Part shown: positions 1 to 7,991 of the stretch, one piece after another
Layout of the letters: the number at the start of each line of letters is the position of its first letter
How positions within the stretch are numbered: the stretch's first letter is position 1
Origin: a virus
DNA length: 37,712 bases
Virus record (IMG/VR): IMGVR_UViG_3300017917_001091
Coordinates: 1 to 37,712 of that record
Reading direction: 5' to 3' (one strand)
The notes under the pieces: model-generated
The model's input: the letters and a program-made list of their open reading frames with translations, nothing else
Database searches by the model: none
Told to the model about the DNA's origin: nothing
Made by a program: the position numbers and the translations under genes

Positions 1-45
1 TCTCTTTTCTTTATTTTCTTTGATTTTATTCCCCCCTCCCCCTTT

Positions 46-58
46 TGTAATTTTTACA
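46..58. repeat. Inverted repeat TGTAA-N3-TTACA
   Basis: This is a perfect 5-base inverted repeat with a three-T centre. The half-site recurs in the larger inverted repeat at 157-188, so both could bind one dimeric regulator. AT-rich DNA makes chance occurrence quite possible. Confidence 0.3.
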
Positions 59-156
59 TTTTTTGGGGATTCGTTGCACTCATATTGTAAAGAGCTTTTA
101 AAGGGTTGTCAAATCATAACACTCAATACCCCATAAAATTCGTTCTATTGTTATCA

Positions 157-188
157 AAATGTAATATTTCAGAAACTACATTACATTT
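157..188. repeat. 9-base perfect inverted repeat, 14-base spacer
   Basis: AAATGTAAT at 157-165 pairs perfectly with ATTACATTT at 180-188. It contains the TGTAA/TTACA half-site also found at 46-58. It may be an operator or a hairpin in a leader RNA. No T-run follows, so it is not a typical terminator. Confidence 0.35.
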
Positions 189-285
189 ATATAACGAGAA
201 ACAAGACTTCATATAGATGTCGTAAGACATATGGGTATGGGGACGTATACTATTCCGCCGCTTTTTCAGCGAGATTTTTAAATTG

Positions 286-318
286 GATTTTTGCGAAATT
301 TTTCAGATTTTTTGCGAA
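286..318. repeat. Tandem direct repeat of GATTTTTGCGAA
   Basis: GATTTTTGCGAA at 286-297 recurs as GATTTTTTGCGAA at 306-318. The TTGCGAA cores are 21 bases apart, about two helical turns. The second copy overlaps where the -35 element of the promoter at 335-343 would lie. The arrangement suits an activator or repressor binding on one face of the helix. No binding protein can be named. Confidence 0.4.
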
Positions 319-334
319 TTTTATTTTTATTTAA

Positions 335-343
335 TGATATAAT
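335..343 (+). promoter_or_regulatory. Extended -10 promoter of first fibre operon
   Basis: TGATATAAT matches the extended -10 consensus (TGnTATAAT) exactly. The ATG at 353 begins 10 bases after the last T, so the transcript would have a leader of only about 2-3 bases. There is no clear -35 element; a direct repeat overlaps its place. Confidence 0.7.
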
Positions 344-352
344 TAGAATGTT

Positions 353-904
353 ATGGCATCACAAATCAAACTCAGAAGGGGCACTGCTGCTCAATGGACT
401 TCTGCAAATCCTGTTCTAGCTCAAGGTGAGGCAGGTTTTGAAACTGATACATATAAACTTAAAATTGGAAACGGCTCATCTGCTTGGACTGCTCTTGCCT
501 ATTTCAATCCTGATCTTTCTGCCTACCTAACACAGTCTTCGGCATCAACGACATATTTAACACAAACTTCAGCTTCAACAACTTATGCAACCAAAACAGA
601 ATTAACTAATCTTATAGATGGTGCTCCAGAAACTTTAAATACGCTAAATGAATTAGCAGCAGCACTAGGTGATAATGCAGACATTCTTAGCCTATATTTA
701 ACAGCAAGTTCTGCTTCAACCACATATGCTACAAAAGCAGAATTAAACAATATTGACGCTTTGCCATCACAAACTGGAAATTCTGGAAAGTATTTGACTA
801 CAGATGGAACAAATGCTTCCTGGTCTACTGTCACTTCTGGTGGCGGAACAACGACTGATTCTGATATAATCAAAGCTGCATTGTTTTTTGGAGGAGGACG
901 TTAA
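353..904 (+). CDS. Tail fibre protein with Mtd-N-like head
   Basis: Predicted tail fibre of 183 residues. The first 50 residues (IKLRRGTAAQW, then LAQGEAGFETDT and KLKIGNGSSAW) match the N-terminal domain pattern of the major tropism determinant and related phage fibres, which attaches the fibre and trimerises it. Next come repeats rich in Ser, Ala and Thr (YLTQSSASTTY, YATK) typical of fibre shafts, a segment with ETLNTLNELAAALGD, then the module LPSQTGN-GKYLTTDGT that recurs in three other proteins here. The C-terminus ends FFGGGR. The start is supported by the promoter close upstream, and no ribosome binding site is visible. The stop overlaps the next ATG (TAATG). Confidence 0.8.
   Translation: MASQIKLRRGTAAQWTSANPVLAQGEAGFETDTYKLKIGNGSSAWTALAYFNPDLSAYLTQSSASTTYLTQTSASTTYATKTELTNLIDGAPETLNTLNELAAALGDNADILSLYLTASSASTTYATKAELNNIDALPSQTGNSGKYLTTDGTNASWSTVTSGGGTTTDSDIIKAALFFGGGR
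872..880 (+). promoter_or_regulatory. Internal extended -10 promoter for 904 gene
   Basis: TGATATAAT lies inside the end of the first fibre gene. A start near 887 would put the very purine-rich site GGAGGAGGA (890-898) at the beginning of the transcript, 5 bases before the ATG at 904. It may let the propeller genes be transcribed separately. The motif could also be coding coincidence (SDII codons). Confidence 0.45.
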
Positions 905-2394
905 TGACTACTAACTATAAGATTTTAGGGCAAGGTATTAATTCACTGTCTATCAATGCTCCAGAAAATGGATCAGTTATATTATCTAAATTAAAAATTA
1001 GAAATACGTCATACCCAACATCTGTTGATGCAATGATTATTGATAGTAACGAGTCTATTATATATTCATCTAGAGTTGATTCTTCATATAAACCATATGG
1101 AGCAACTGGTTCTGAAGGAAATTATCCATTTGTAACAGCAATGAAAGAGGATAGTAACGGGGACCTAATAACTGCTAGTCGCTGGAATTCTGATACAGAT
1201 TTAAGAATATATAAAGTACATCCAAATGGAACACTTATTGGAGGATTTTTCATATCATCATCAAATTCTTCAGTATATTCTATAGATACTCAAAGTGATG
1301 GAAAAATTTTAATTGGTGGATATTTATCAAATATGCAAACAATTACTCAGCCAAGTCAAGCATATAATACTGGAATTTTAAGAATAAATACTGATGGAAC
1401 TATAGACACTACCTTCAATAATACAACACTTAGAACAGCATCTAATCAAGTTGGTCTTGTAAATAAAGTAAAAGTTTTACCAGATGGAAAAATTTTAATT
1501 GGTGGACAATGGGCCACTGTTAATGGAGTATTAAGACCAAATATAGCAAGACTAAATAGTGATGGAACTTTAGACACAACATTTTCACATAGTGCAGGAT
1601 ACACATATGATGGATGTATTGATTTTGATATACAATCAGATGGAAAAATAATTTACTCTGGTCCTATATATGGAACTGGTGGATCCTCATATTTGAATAG
1701 GCTAAACTCAAATGGAAGCTTTGATACATCATTTCTTGTTAGAGATGTTCAAGATATTAATCAGTATACTTATGGGGTAAATTCAACAATTTCAAAAGTA
1801 AAAGTTTTATCAGATGATAAGATTATTATATCTGGTGGATTTACAATTATAGGCTCACTTCAAACTGGATTCCTTGTAAATTATCTTGCTAAATTAAATA
1901 GCGATGGATTTGTTGATAAAAGTTTTAGACCAGATCCTAATGATACTGTTACAGATATAGAAGTTTTATCAGATGGAAAAATCTTTATTATTGGAGGATT
2001 TTCTAGTATATCTGGAAATATTAGTAGATATATGGCAAGATTGAATCCAAGTGGAACTTTTGACAGTAATTTTACTGCTCCAATACTATCAAGAGGTTCT
2101 TTTGGAATAGTAATGAATAAGGTTTTACAAAGTTTATCTGGACATATTTTTGTTTCAGGAAGATTTGATGTAGCTTCTGGTGTAACAACTGGAGGACTAA
2201 TTAAAATTAATGAAAGCATGTCTTCTTTTAATAAAAACTATTTGATTAAAGGAAAAAGTTTAGGATTTGATGGAGAAATTGAAATAGATGGTGGAATTGT
2301 TTTAAATTCTTTGCAATCATTAGCTATTGATACAAGGTCGTATGGTGCAGATAATGTAATAATTCAAGCTTATGGAATAGAGGAGACTGCATAA
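904..2394 (+). CDS. Delta-60 repeat beta-propeller tail protein 1
   Basis: Predicted virion adhesin of 496 residues. The start MTTNYKILGQ resembles the opening of a common small phage structural protein. The middle carries about seven copies of a unit reading roughly DGKILIGG...RINTDGTIDTTF, the delta-60 (DUF5122) pattern, which is expected to fold as a beta-propeller with one blade per unit. The last 70 residues (from about KNYLIKGKSLGF) lack the repeat and may be a beta-rich tip. ATG overlaps the previous stop (TAATG), with GGAGGAGGA upstream. It is followed by a second propeller gene of the same type (2394-3833), which points to duplication. Propellers of this kind are better known in large bacterial surface proteins. 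Binding of a surface glycan is an inference. Confidence 0.75.
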   Translation: MTTNYKILGQGINSLSINAPENGSVILSKLKIRNTSYPTSVDAMIIDSNESIIYSSRVDSSYKPYGATGSEGNYPFVTAMKEDSNGDLITASRWNSDTDLRIYKVHPNGTLIGGFFISSSNSSVYSIDTQSDGKILIGGYLSNMQTITQPSQAYNTGILRINTDGTIDTTFNNTTLRTASNQVGLVNKVKVLPDGKILIGGQWATVNGVLRPNIARLNSDGTLDTTFSHSAGYTYDGCIDFDIQSDGKIIYSGPIYGTGGSSYLNRLNSNGSFDTSFLVRDVQDINQYTYGVNSTISKVKVLSDDKIIISGGFTIIGSLQTGFLVNYLAKLNSDGFVDKSFRPDPNDTVTDIEVLSDGKIFIIGGFSSISGNISRYMARLNPSGTFDSNFTAPILSRGSFGIVMNKVLQSLSGHIFVSGRFDVASGVTTGGLIKINESMSSFNKNYLIKGKSLGFDGEIEIDGGIVLNSLQSLAIDTRSYGADNVIIQAYGIEETA

Positions 2395-3833
2395 TGGCTA
2401 TATCTTATAAACATCTTGCTGAATATTTTTTAACTAGAGGAGAATCTAGTCAATTTAATGGATATTATAATACTGCACTAGATAATATGCCAACAGAATT
2501 TGATAGCGTAAAGCTAGATAGAACATTTTATGCAAGTCAAGATATTGCAAATGTTACATTTTCAATGGCAGAACAAACAGATGGAAAGATATTAGTAGCT
2601 GGACAATTTGGTGGAAATTTAAAAAGACTAACAAGTTCTGGAAGAATAGATACATCATTTAGTCCTACAATCAATAGTACATGTGAGGTTGTTGTTGTTC
2701 AGCCAGATGGAAAGATTTTAGTTGGTGGTCAATTTACTACAGTAAACTCTACAACAAGAAACAGACTAGCTAGATTAAATACAGATGGAACACTAGATAC
2801 AACATTTAATCCGAATGTCAATGGAACTATATATGCGTTAGCAGTACAGTCAGATGGAAAGATATTGGTTGGTGGAGATTTTTCAACAGTTGGTGGTGTA
2901 ACAAAAAACTATTTAGCAAGAATAAATGCTGATGGAACACTAGACACTGGATTTACAACTACAGTTGATTGGAGAGTTTGGGCAATATCTATACAGTCAG
3001 ATGGAAAAATTATAATTGGTGGACAATTTGGTACAGTTAATAGTACATCAATAACTAGACTTGCAAGATTAAATATTGATGGAACGCTAGATACTTCATA
3101 TAATCCAAATGTAAATAATATTGTGTATGCATTAGCAATTCAGCCAGATGGAAAGGTTTTAGTTGGTGGAGGATTTACAGCAGTAAGTTCTACAACAAGA
3201 AATAGAATAGCAAGAATAAATACAGATGGAACGTTAGACACATCTTTTAATCCAAATGTTGGATCAAATGTTTTTGAAATTGCTTTACAGAAAGATGAAA
3301 AGATCGTTATTGCTGGTGGGTTTACTACCGTTGGTGGAATAAATAAAAGTTATATAGCAAGAATTAATAGCGATGGAACTTTGGATAGAAACTTTGATAT
3401 TACTTTAGATACTGGAAATGTAAACTCTTTACTTATACAAAAAGATGGAAGAATTCTTTTTGGTGGAGGATTTAGTAGAGTAGATGGAGAACTTTATGCC
3501 TGGATAGCCAGGTTAAAAGAATCAGTAAATGGTAATCCATATAAGCTTGTATATACTGTTCCAGCAAATACTAGTGTAGTTTTAAAAGATATTTTTGCTA
3601 CTAATCATAATTCTTTTCCAGTATTTTATGATGTAATTATTTTACCAGAACAGGAAACTTTAACTAGAATATCTGAAAAGCATTATTATGTTTGGGATGA
3701 TTTATTGCAAGATAATGATTATAAAAAGATTCCATGCAATATAACTCTATCTGCTGGAGATGAAGTATATGTATACTCGTCTACTGATGAAAATATGTCA
3801 TTCAACATTTTTGGTACAGAAATTACAGAATAG
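2394..3833 (+). CDS. Delta-60 repeat beta-propeller tail protein 2
   Basis: Predicted virion adhesin of 479 residues and paralogue of the preceding gene. Seven delta-60 units can be counted by their DGKILV-GG cores, more regular than in the first copy, so a seven-bladed propeller is likely. Blades run from about residue 55 to 375. The C-terminal 100 residues (from YKLVYTVPANTSV to IFGTEITE) look like a separate beta-sandwich and resemble the N-terminal part of the 904 protein. The ATG overlaps the upstream stop (TAATG) and GAGGAG lies about 10 bases before it, so translation is probably coupled. The DNA repeats are AT-rich with AGA as almost the only arginine codon, as in neighbouring fibre genes. 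Confidence 0.75.
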   Translation: MAISYKHLAEYFLTRGESSQFNGYYNTALDNMPTEFDSVKLDRTFYASQDIANVTFSMAEQTDGKILVAGQFGGNLKRLTSSGRIDTSFSPTINSTCEVVVVQPDGKILVGGQFTTVNSTTRNRLARLNTDGTLDTTFNPNVNGTIYALAVQSDGKILVGGDFSTVGGVTKNYLARINADGTLDTGFTTTVDWRVWAISIQSDGKIIIGGQFGTVNSTSITRLARLNIDGTLDTSYNPNVNNIVYALAIQPDGKVLVGGGFTAVSSTTRNRIARINTDGTLDTSFNPNVGSNVFEIALQKDEKIVIAGGFTTVGGINKSYIARINSDGTLDRNFDITLDTGNVNSLLIQKDGRILFGGGFSRVDGELYAWIARLKESVNGNPYKLVYTVPANTSVVLKDIFATNHNSFPVFYDVIILPEQETLTRISEKHYYVWDDLLQDNDYKKIPCNITLSAGDEVYVYSSTDENMSFNIFGTEITE

Positions 3834-3841
3834 AGGATTCT

Positions 3842-4903
3842 ATGAGGATGTCTCTATATTCACAGGGAGATCTAAGAGTAAATAACCATTATGGATATGG
3901 AAAAACTTTTATAAAAATACAAGACTCATTTAGAAAATATAGATATAATGGTGAGCAAATTCATATAGAGTGGAATAGTCCAAGATCAAAAATTCAAATG
4001 TATTATGGTCCACATCCAGTAGAAGATGCACACTATAGTCATCAATATAAAATACATATGTCTCAACATGAGGCAACCAGAATATTTCCTCATAAAGTAA
4101 AAGCGTATTCAGAAGCTGATGAGGCATGGACAGCAAATAAATGGGGTGCTGAATCAATGATAAATTCTGGAGTTCCAGAGGAAAAAGTTTTTATTTTTGA
4201 ACATGCCCTTGATGCAGAAGAATTTATTCCATTTATGCGAGGTAAGAAAGACAAAATAAGATTTTTACATATTGATTCTGGTTCTCCAAGAAAAAGATCC
4301 GATTTAGTAGAAAAAGCTTTTGACATCCTTTATAAAAAATATGATAATATTGAATTAACTTTAAAATACTCTCATGCCCCACATCTTGGTAAAAGTTGGT
4401 TTGAAGAAGATACGTTAACAACATCTGGAAATTGGGTTAGACCAGGAACTAGGCATATAAATGAAACAATAAGTCAAGAAGAAATGAAGTCATTAATAAA
4501 CTTTCACGATGTACTTGTTTATCCATCAGAAGGTGAAGGATTTGGAATGATTCCATTAGAGGTAATGGCTACTGGTATGCCAGTAATTTCAACACATGAG
4601 TGGTGCTCATATTCAAAATATTTAATAAATGAGGCAATAGAGTCAGAAATAAAAGAGTCAGAAATAGACTGGGGATATCCTAAAATAGGTAGTGGGGTAA
4701 TAGCAAAATTTGATTCAATAGTTGACCGTATGGAATATGCTATAAATAATATAGAAAAGATATCAAATAAATATTATGGTCAGGTTGAAGATATAAAATC
4801 TGAATACACTTGGGAAAATAAAACAAAAGAATTTTTAGACTCATTTATTGGCAGGGTTGGAAAAGATATGTTTAATGGCAATAGTGGTAAAATAATAAGA
4901 TAA
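3842..4903 (+). CDS. GT4-type glycosyltransferase
   Basis: Predicted GT-B glycosyltransferase of 353 residues. The C-terminal half carries YPSEGEGFGMIPLEV (about 227-241), a clear EX7E signature (E232 and E240) of retaining family 4 enzymes, followed by ATGMPVI. The segment FLHIDSGSPRKRSDL near 141-155 fits the start of the nucleotide-sugar domain. It would transfer a sugar from an activated donor; the acceptor is unknown. Lying between adhesin genes, it may glycosylate a tail protein or remodel the host surface glycan. AGAGGA at 3832-3837 precedes two candidate starts, 3842 and 3848; the second has better spacing. No signal peptide or membrane segment is visible, so it is probably cytoplasmic. 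Confidence 0.85.
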   Translation: MRMSLYSQGDLRVNNHYGYGKTFIKIQDSFRKYRYNGEQIHIEWNSPRSKIQMYYGPHPVEDAHYSHQYKIHMSQHEATRIFPHKVKAYSEADEAWTANKWGAESMINSGVPEEKVFIFEHALDAEEFIPFMRGKKDKIRFLHIDSGSPRKRSDLVEKAFDILYKKYDNIELTLKYSHAPHLGKSWFEEDTLTTSGNWVRPGTRHINETISQEEMKSLINFHDVLVYPSEGEGFGMIPLEVMATGMPVISTHEWCSYSKYLINEAIESEIKESEIDWGYPKIGSGVIAKFDSIVDRMEYAINNIEKISNKYYGQVEDIKSEYTWENKTKEFLDSFIGRVGKDMFNGNSGKIIR

Positions 4904-4912
4904 TGATATAAT
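4904..4912 (+). promoter_or_regulatory. Extended -10 promoter overlapping a stop codon
   Basis: TGATATAAT begins directly after the glycosyltransferase stop TAA (4901-4903). The next ATG starts 10 bases after it, so the transcript would be nearly leaderless. The 12-mer TAATGATATAAT is identical at 332-343 and 10307-10318. Confidence 0.7.
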
Positions 4913-4921
4913 ATAGATACT

Positions 4922-5923
4922 ATGGCTACAAATTTCCCCTTATCTGCTTCTATTGGACAAGTATTTGAGGGATATGTTTTTAATGGTACCGCTTGGGAAA
5001 TTCAAGGTCAAGAATGGGACCCAATATATTACGGTCCAACAGCACCAGACTATGCAGAGCCTGGATTCCTTTGGATTGATTCAGACAGTGATGCAACAAT
5101 TTCACTTCAATATGCAGAAATAGTAACAGCATCAGCATCTCAAACACTAACTAATAAAGTAATTAGTGGATCATCAAACTATCTATATGACATCCCACAA
5201 TCAGCAATTACTGGTTTACAACAAACTCTAGACTCACTTAACCCATTTCCATCACAAACTGGTCAAGAAGGAAAATATTTAACAACTGATGGGATTAACC
5301 CATCTTGGCAAGTAATAGATGTAACAGGACCAATATCTGTACATAATAACCAAACAACAAACGTTCATGGAATAGCAGATACGTCATTATTAGCTACAAA
5401 ATCCTATGCAGATAATTCTGCAAGTGTTGCAATTAATAATCTTCTTAATTCTTCAGCAAATTTCACTTCTGATTTATCCACAGATGCTAATTTAACAGTA
5501 GATGGAAATCTAGTAGTTTCTGGATCAGTAACATTTGGAACAGTATCAAACACAGAACTTAAATATTTAGATGGAGTAACGTCATCTATACAAACACAGA
5601 TAGATTCTAAAGAAAATAAATTATATACAATAGAGGCAGAAAAAACAACAGCATATACTGTACAGGCTGGTGATGAAGCAAAACTAACTAGACTTAATGG
5701 TACGTTTACAGTAACAGTACCAGCTGACTCTACATATAATTTTCCAATTGGAACAGAAATAAGTATATTAAATACTGGAACTGGGGTAGTCACAACTGCT
5801 GGTGCAGTTGGTGTTACCTTAAATGGTACTCCTGGATTAAAACTTAGAGCACAGTATTCTGCCGCTAGTTTGGTTAAACTATCTGCAAATAACTGGGTAA
5901 TTCTTGGAGATTTAACCGCATGA
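4922..5923 (+). CDS. Modular tail fibre protein
   Basis: Predicted fibre of 333 residues. It opens with FPLSASIGQVFEGY followed by a WEIQG segment, shared with the short fibre at 10702, and APDYAEPGFLWIDSD. Then come the PSQTGQEGKYLTTDG module, a shaft with NVHGIADTSLLATKSYADNS and LTVDGNLVVSGSVTFG, and a C-terminal domain (about 240-333) with FPIGTEISILNTGTG and TPGLKLRAQYSAASLVKL ending GDLTA. That domain is closely matched at the end of the 24025 protein. Repeated small shaft units suggest a trimeric beta-structured fibre. No ribosome binding site precedes the ATG; the promoter lies 10 bases before it. The stop overlaps the next ATG (ATGA). Confidence 0.8.
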   Translation: MATNFPLSASIGQVFEGYVFNGTAWEIQGQEWDPIYYGPTAPDYAEPGFLWIDSDSDATISLQYAEIVTASASQTLTNKVISGSSNYLYDIPQSAITGLQQTLDSLNPFPSQTGQEGKYLTTDGINPSWQVIDVTGPISVHNNQTTNVHGIADTSLLATKSYADNSASVAINNLLNSSANFTSDLSTDANLTVDGNLVVSGSVTFGTVSNTELKYLDGVTSSIQTQIDSKENKLYTIEAEKTTAYTVQAGDEAKLTRLNGTFTVTVPADSTYNFPIGTEISILNTGTGVVTTAGAVGVTLNGTPGLKLRAQYSAASLVKLSANNWVILGDLTA

Positions 5924-6921
5924 AAAATATTGGTATTAGAGCTGGATCTGTACAAAAAATATTTAATGTTCAATATGTAGTAGTTGCTGGAGGAGCAGGT
6001 GGTGGTGGCTCTACTAGTGGTGGTCCTGGTGGTGGAGGAGGTGCTGGTGGATATAGGTCAAATGTTACAGGAGAGCTTTCTGGTCGCAGTTCTTCAGCAG
6101 AATCAGATATTTCGTTAATGTTAGGATCATCTGCAACAGTTACTGTTGGTGCTGGTGGTCCAGGTGGTGGTGGTGGTGTTATTGGAACTAATGGAGTTGA
6201 TTCTAGATTTTCATCAATAATATCACTTGGTGGCGGTGGTGGTGGTTATGTAAGTTATTCATCTGGTGGTAATGGTGGTTCTGGTGGAGGTGCTGGTGGC
6301 AGTAATACAGTAACAAGATCTGGTGGTTCTGGAACAAGTGGACAAGGTTGGGATGGTTATGCTTCTGGAAATACATATGGTGGTGGCGGTGGAGGTGCTG
6401 GTTCTAGTGGTGGTTTAGCTGGTTCTGGAGTTGCTAGTTATACAAAAGGTGGCAGAGGTTTACAAACATCAATAACTGGGTCAACAATAGCACTAGCTGG
6501 TGGTGGTTGTGCTGGTGCACCAGATAGTCTTGGTGGCTCAGGTGGTGGATCAAATAACGTATATGATACAGTAAATCCTCCTGGTGGTTACACACCACCA
6601 TCTGGTACTAGCATTTTTTATGGTGGTGGTCAAAGCGGAAGCACAAGTGGTGGAGCAGGATCTGGTTCTGAAAATACTGGAGGTGGCGGAGGTGGAGGTA
6701 GTTCTGCTGGTACAAATGGTGGTGGAAATGGTGGCTCTGGAGTTGTTATAATCAGGTATCCAGTAAGTATTCCAAATTTAAAAGTAGGTTCTGGATTAGT
6801 TTATACTAATAGTTCTGGAACTCCAACATCTGGAAATGGCACAGCAGTTAGTCCATCATATACAACTGCAACACATAAAGTTTATAGATTTACATCAGGA
6901 ACAGGAACGGTGACTTTCTAA
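5920..6921 (+). CDS. Glycine-rich adhesin, tail tip candidate
   Basis: Predicted adhesin of 333 residues, extremely rich in glycine in runs such as GGAGGGGSTSGG and TVGAGGPGGGGG. After a short head (MKNIGIRAGSVQKIF) the pattern YVVVAGGAGG...SATVTVGAGG...GSGVVIIRYP fits the glycine-rich domain of phage tail-tip adhesins, thought to form a bundle of polyglycine II helices with variable receptor-binding loops. The last 50 residues (LKVGSGLVYTN to HKVYRFTSGTGTVTF) form a beta domain that may cap the bundle. ATG overlaps the upstream TGA, so it is coupled to the fibre before it, which may serve as its carrier. The head resembles that of the 24708 protein, which also follows a fibre with the GDLTA end. 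Confidence 0.75.
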   Translation: MKNIGIRAGSVQKIFNVQYVVVAGGAGGGGSTSGGPGGGGGAGGYRSNVTGELSGRSSSAESDISLMLGSSATVTVGAGGPGGGGGVIGTNGVDSRFSSIISLGGGGGGYVSYSSGGNGGSGGGAGGSNTVTRSGGSGTSGQGWDGYASGNTYGGGGGGAGSSGGLAGSGVASYTKGGRGLQTSITGSTIALAGGGCAGAPDSLGGSGGGSNNVYDTVNPPGGYTPPSGTSIFYGGGQSGSTSGGAGSGSENTGGGGGGGSSAGTNGGGNGGSGVVIIRYPVSIPNLKVGSGLVYTNSSGTPTSGNGTAVSPSYTTATHKVYRFTSGTGTVTF

Positions 6922-6923
6922 TA

Positions 6924-7331
6924 ATGGCACACTATGCTTTTTTAGATGAAAATAACATTGTAGTTGAAGTTATATCAGGAATTGATGAAACTCAATTAAT
7001 AGAAGACTTATCACCTGAAGAATGGTATGGAAACTTTAGAGGTATGAGATGTATTAGAACATCCTATAATGGTAATATTCGTAAAAACTTTGCTGGTATA
7101 GGATATTATTATGATGAACAAAGAGATGCCTTTATTCCTCCAAAATTGTATAAGTCATGGATTCTAGATGAAGATACATGTTGGTGGGTATCTCCAATTC
7201 CATATCCAAATGATGGAAATCCAAAGGGATATTATTGGAATGAAGAAATTGAAAACTGGTCTGAGAATAATTTTGAGGGATACTATTGGGACGAAGTAAA
7301 TCTAGAATGGGTAAAAATAGAAGAGGAATAA
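6924..7331 (+). CDS. Small tail-associated protein, YYWDE repeats
   Basis: Protein of 135 residues starting MAHYAFLDENNIVVEVI. The block RKNFAGIGYYYDEQRDAFIPP followed by SWILDEDTCWW and several Y/W-rich repeats (GYYWNEEIENW, GYYWDEVNLEW) is a pattern I recognise from small genes next to fibre genes of aquatic phages. Its role is unproven; it may be a minor virion part or an aid to fibre assembly. It is acidic and rich in tyrosine and tryptophan, with no membrane segment. It starts 2 bases after the previous stop with only a weak upstream GGTGA, so it is probably read by re-initiation. Confidence 0.65.
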   Translation: MAHYAFLDENNIVVEVISGIDETQLIEDLSPEEWYGNFRGMRCIRTSYNGNIRKNFAGIGYYYDEQRDAFIPPKLYKSWILDEDTCWWVSPIPYPNDGNPKGYYWNEEIENWSENNFEGYYWDEVNLEWVKIEEE

Positions 7332-7342
7332 AATCTAATTAG

Positions 7343-7351
7343 TGGTAAAAT
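7343..7351 (+). promoter_or_regulatory. Extended -10 promoter, leaderless spacing
   Basis: TGGTAAAAT ends 6 bases before the ATG at 7358, so transcription would start at about the A of the start codon. There is no ribosome binding site between them. Confidence 0.6.
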
Positions 7352-7357
7352 AGTTAA

Positions 7358-7990
7358 ATGGGCAAAAGAGTATATATAAATAATGGATTAAGTTGGGAAG
7401 AATTATTGCCAATAATCCCTGATTTATCTGGATATGCTACAGAAAATTATGTAGACACTCAATTAACTTTATTTGATCCATTTCCATCTCAAACAGGAAA
7501 TGCTGGAAAATATTTAAATACTGATGGATATGGTCAACTATCATGGCAATCAGTAGATTTTACAAATTATGCAACAAAGGCATATGCAGATAACTCTGCT
7601 TCAGTAGCAGCGGCAGCGGTTGTTGATTCTGCCCCTGCAGCACTAAATACATTAAATGAACTAGCAGCAGCTTTGGGGGATGATGCAAATTTTGCAACAA
7701 CAGTAACAAATTCATTATCTCAAAAATTAAATATATCTACAGCATCTTCAACATATCTAACACAGTCAAATGCTTCTACAACATATCTAACACAGTCTAG
7801 TGCTTCTACACAATATGAAAAAAACATTCCATACTCTTCATCTACACCATTAAGTCCATCATCTGGTGATATGTGGGTAGACTCAAGTACAGTTCCGCCA
7901 TCTTTAAAGGTTTATAATGGTTCATCATGGGTTCAATTAGGGGCTGCAGTTGACGATAGTCAAGCAATAATTTCAAATAGGGTTTTCTAA
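7358..7990 (+). CDS. Tail fibre protein
   Basis: Predicted fibre of 210 residues. Its head (MGKRVYINNGLSWEEL) differs from the other fibres. After it come the shared module FPSQTGNAGKYLNTDG-LSWQ, then AYADNSASVA, the segment APAALNTLNELAAALGDD also found in the 353 protein, and shaft repeats YLTQSNASTTYLTQSSAST. The C-terminal part (SPSSGDMWVDSSTVPPSLKVYNG-SW) is a short domain common near fibre ends. The protein looks assembled from parts of its neighbours. The start is set by the promoter 6 bases upstream. Confidence 0.75.
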   Translation: MGKRVYINNGLSWEELLPIIPDLSGYATENYVDTQLTLFDPFPSQTGNAGKYLNTDGYGQLSWQSVDFTNYATKAYADNSASVAAAAVVDSAPAALNTLNELAAALGDDANFATTVTNSLSQKLNISTASSTYLTQSNASTTYLTQSSASTQYEKNIPYSSSTPLSPSSGDMWVDSSTVPPSLKVYNGSSWVQLGAAVDDSQAIISNRVF

Positions 7991-7991
7991 A

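Larger units (their letters stand above)
1..352. other. Gene-free control region at left end
   Basis: No convincing gene lies here. The stretch has a C-rich tract at 31-45, a TGTAA-N3-TTACA inverted repeat at 46-58, a 9-base perfect inverted repeat at 157-165/180-188, a 5-bp GTAA-loop hairpin (217-230), and two near-identical direct repeats at 286-318 just before the first promoter. A 16-codon ORF at 231-281 (starts MGMGTYT, ends QRDF) sits in an unusually GC-rich patch but has no clear ribosome binding site. A TATACT hexamer at 246-251 could be a -10 element. I read the region as the control region of the first fibre operon. It could instead be a module boundary. Confidence 0.55.

Noticed and set aside
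259-279. Possible terminator (CGCT-loop-AGCG then T-run)
   Set aside because: The stem has only four pairs and there is no upstream gene in the window to end.
353-904. Mtd-N-like head suggested a diversity-generating retroelement
   Set aside because: No reverse transcriptase gene and no template/variable repeat pair was seen in the window; the head domain is common in ordinary fibres.
1273-3480. Regularly spaced repeats that could look like a CRISPR array
   Set aside because: The repeats are coding units of the delta-60 propellers, in frame, with imperfect copies and no true spacers.
5960-6760. Low-complexity GGT/GGA tracts as a microsatellite
   Set aside because: The frame is kept throughout, codons vary, and the pattern fits glycine-rich adhesins.
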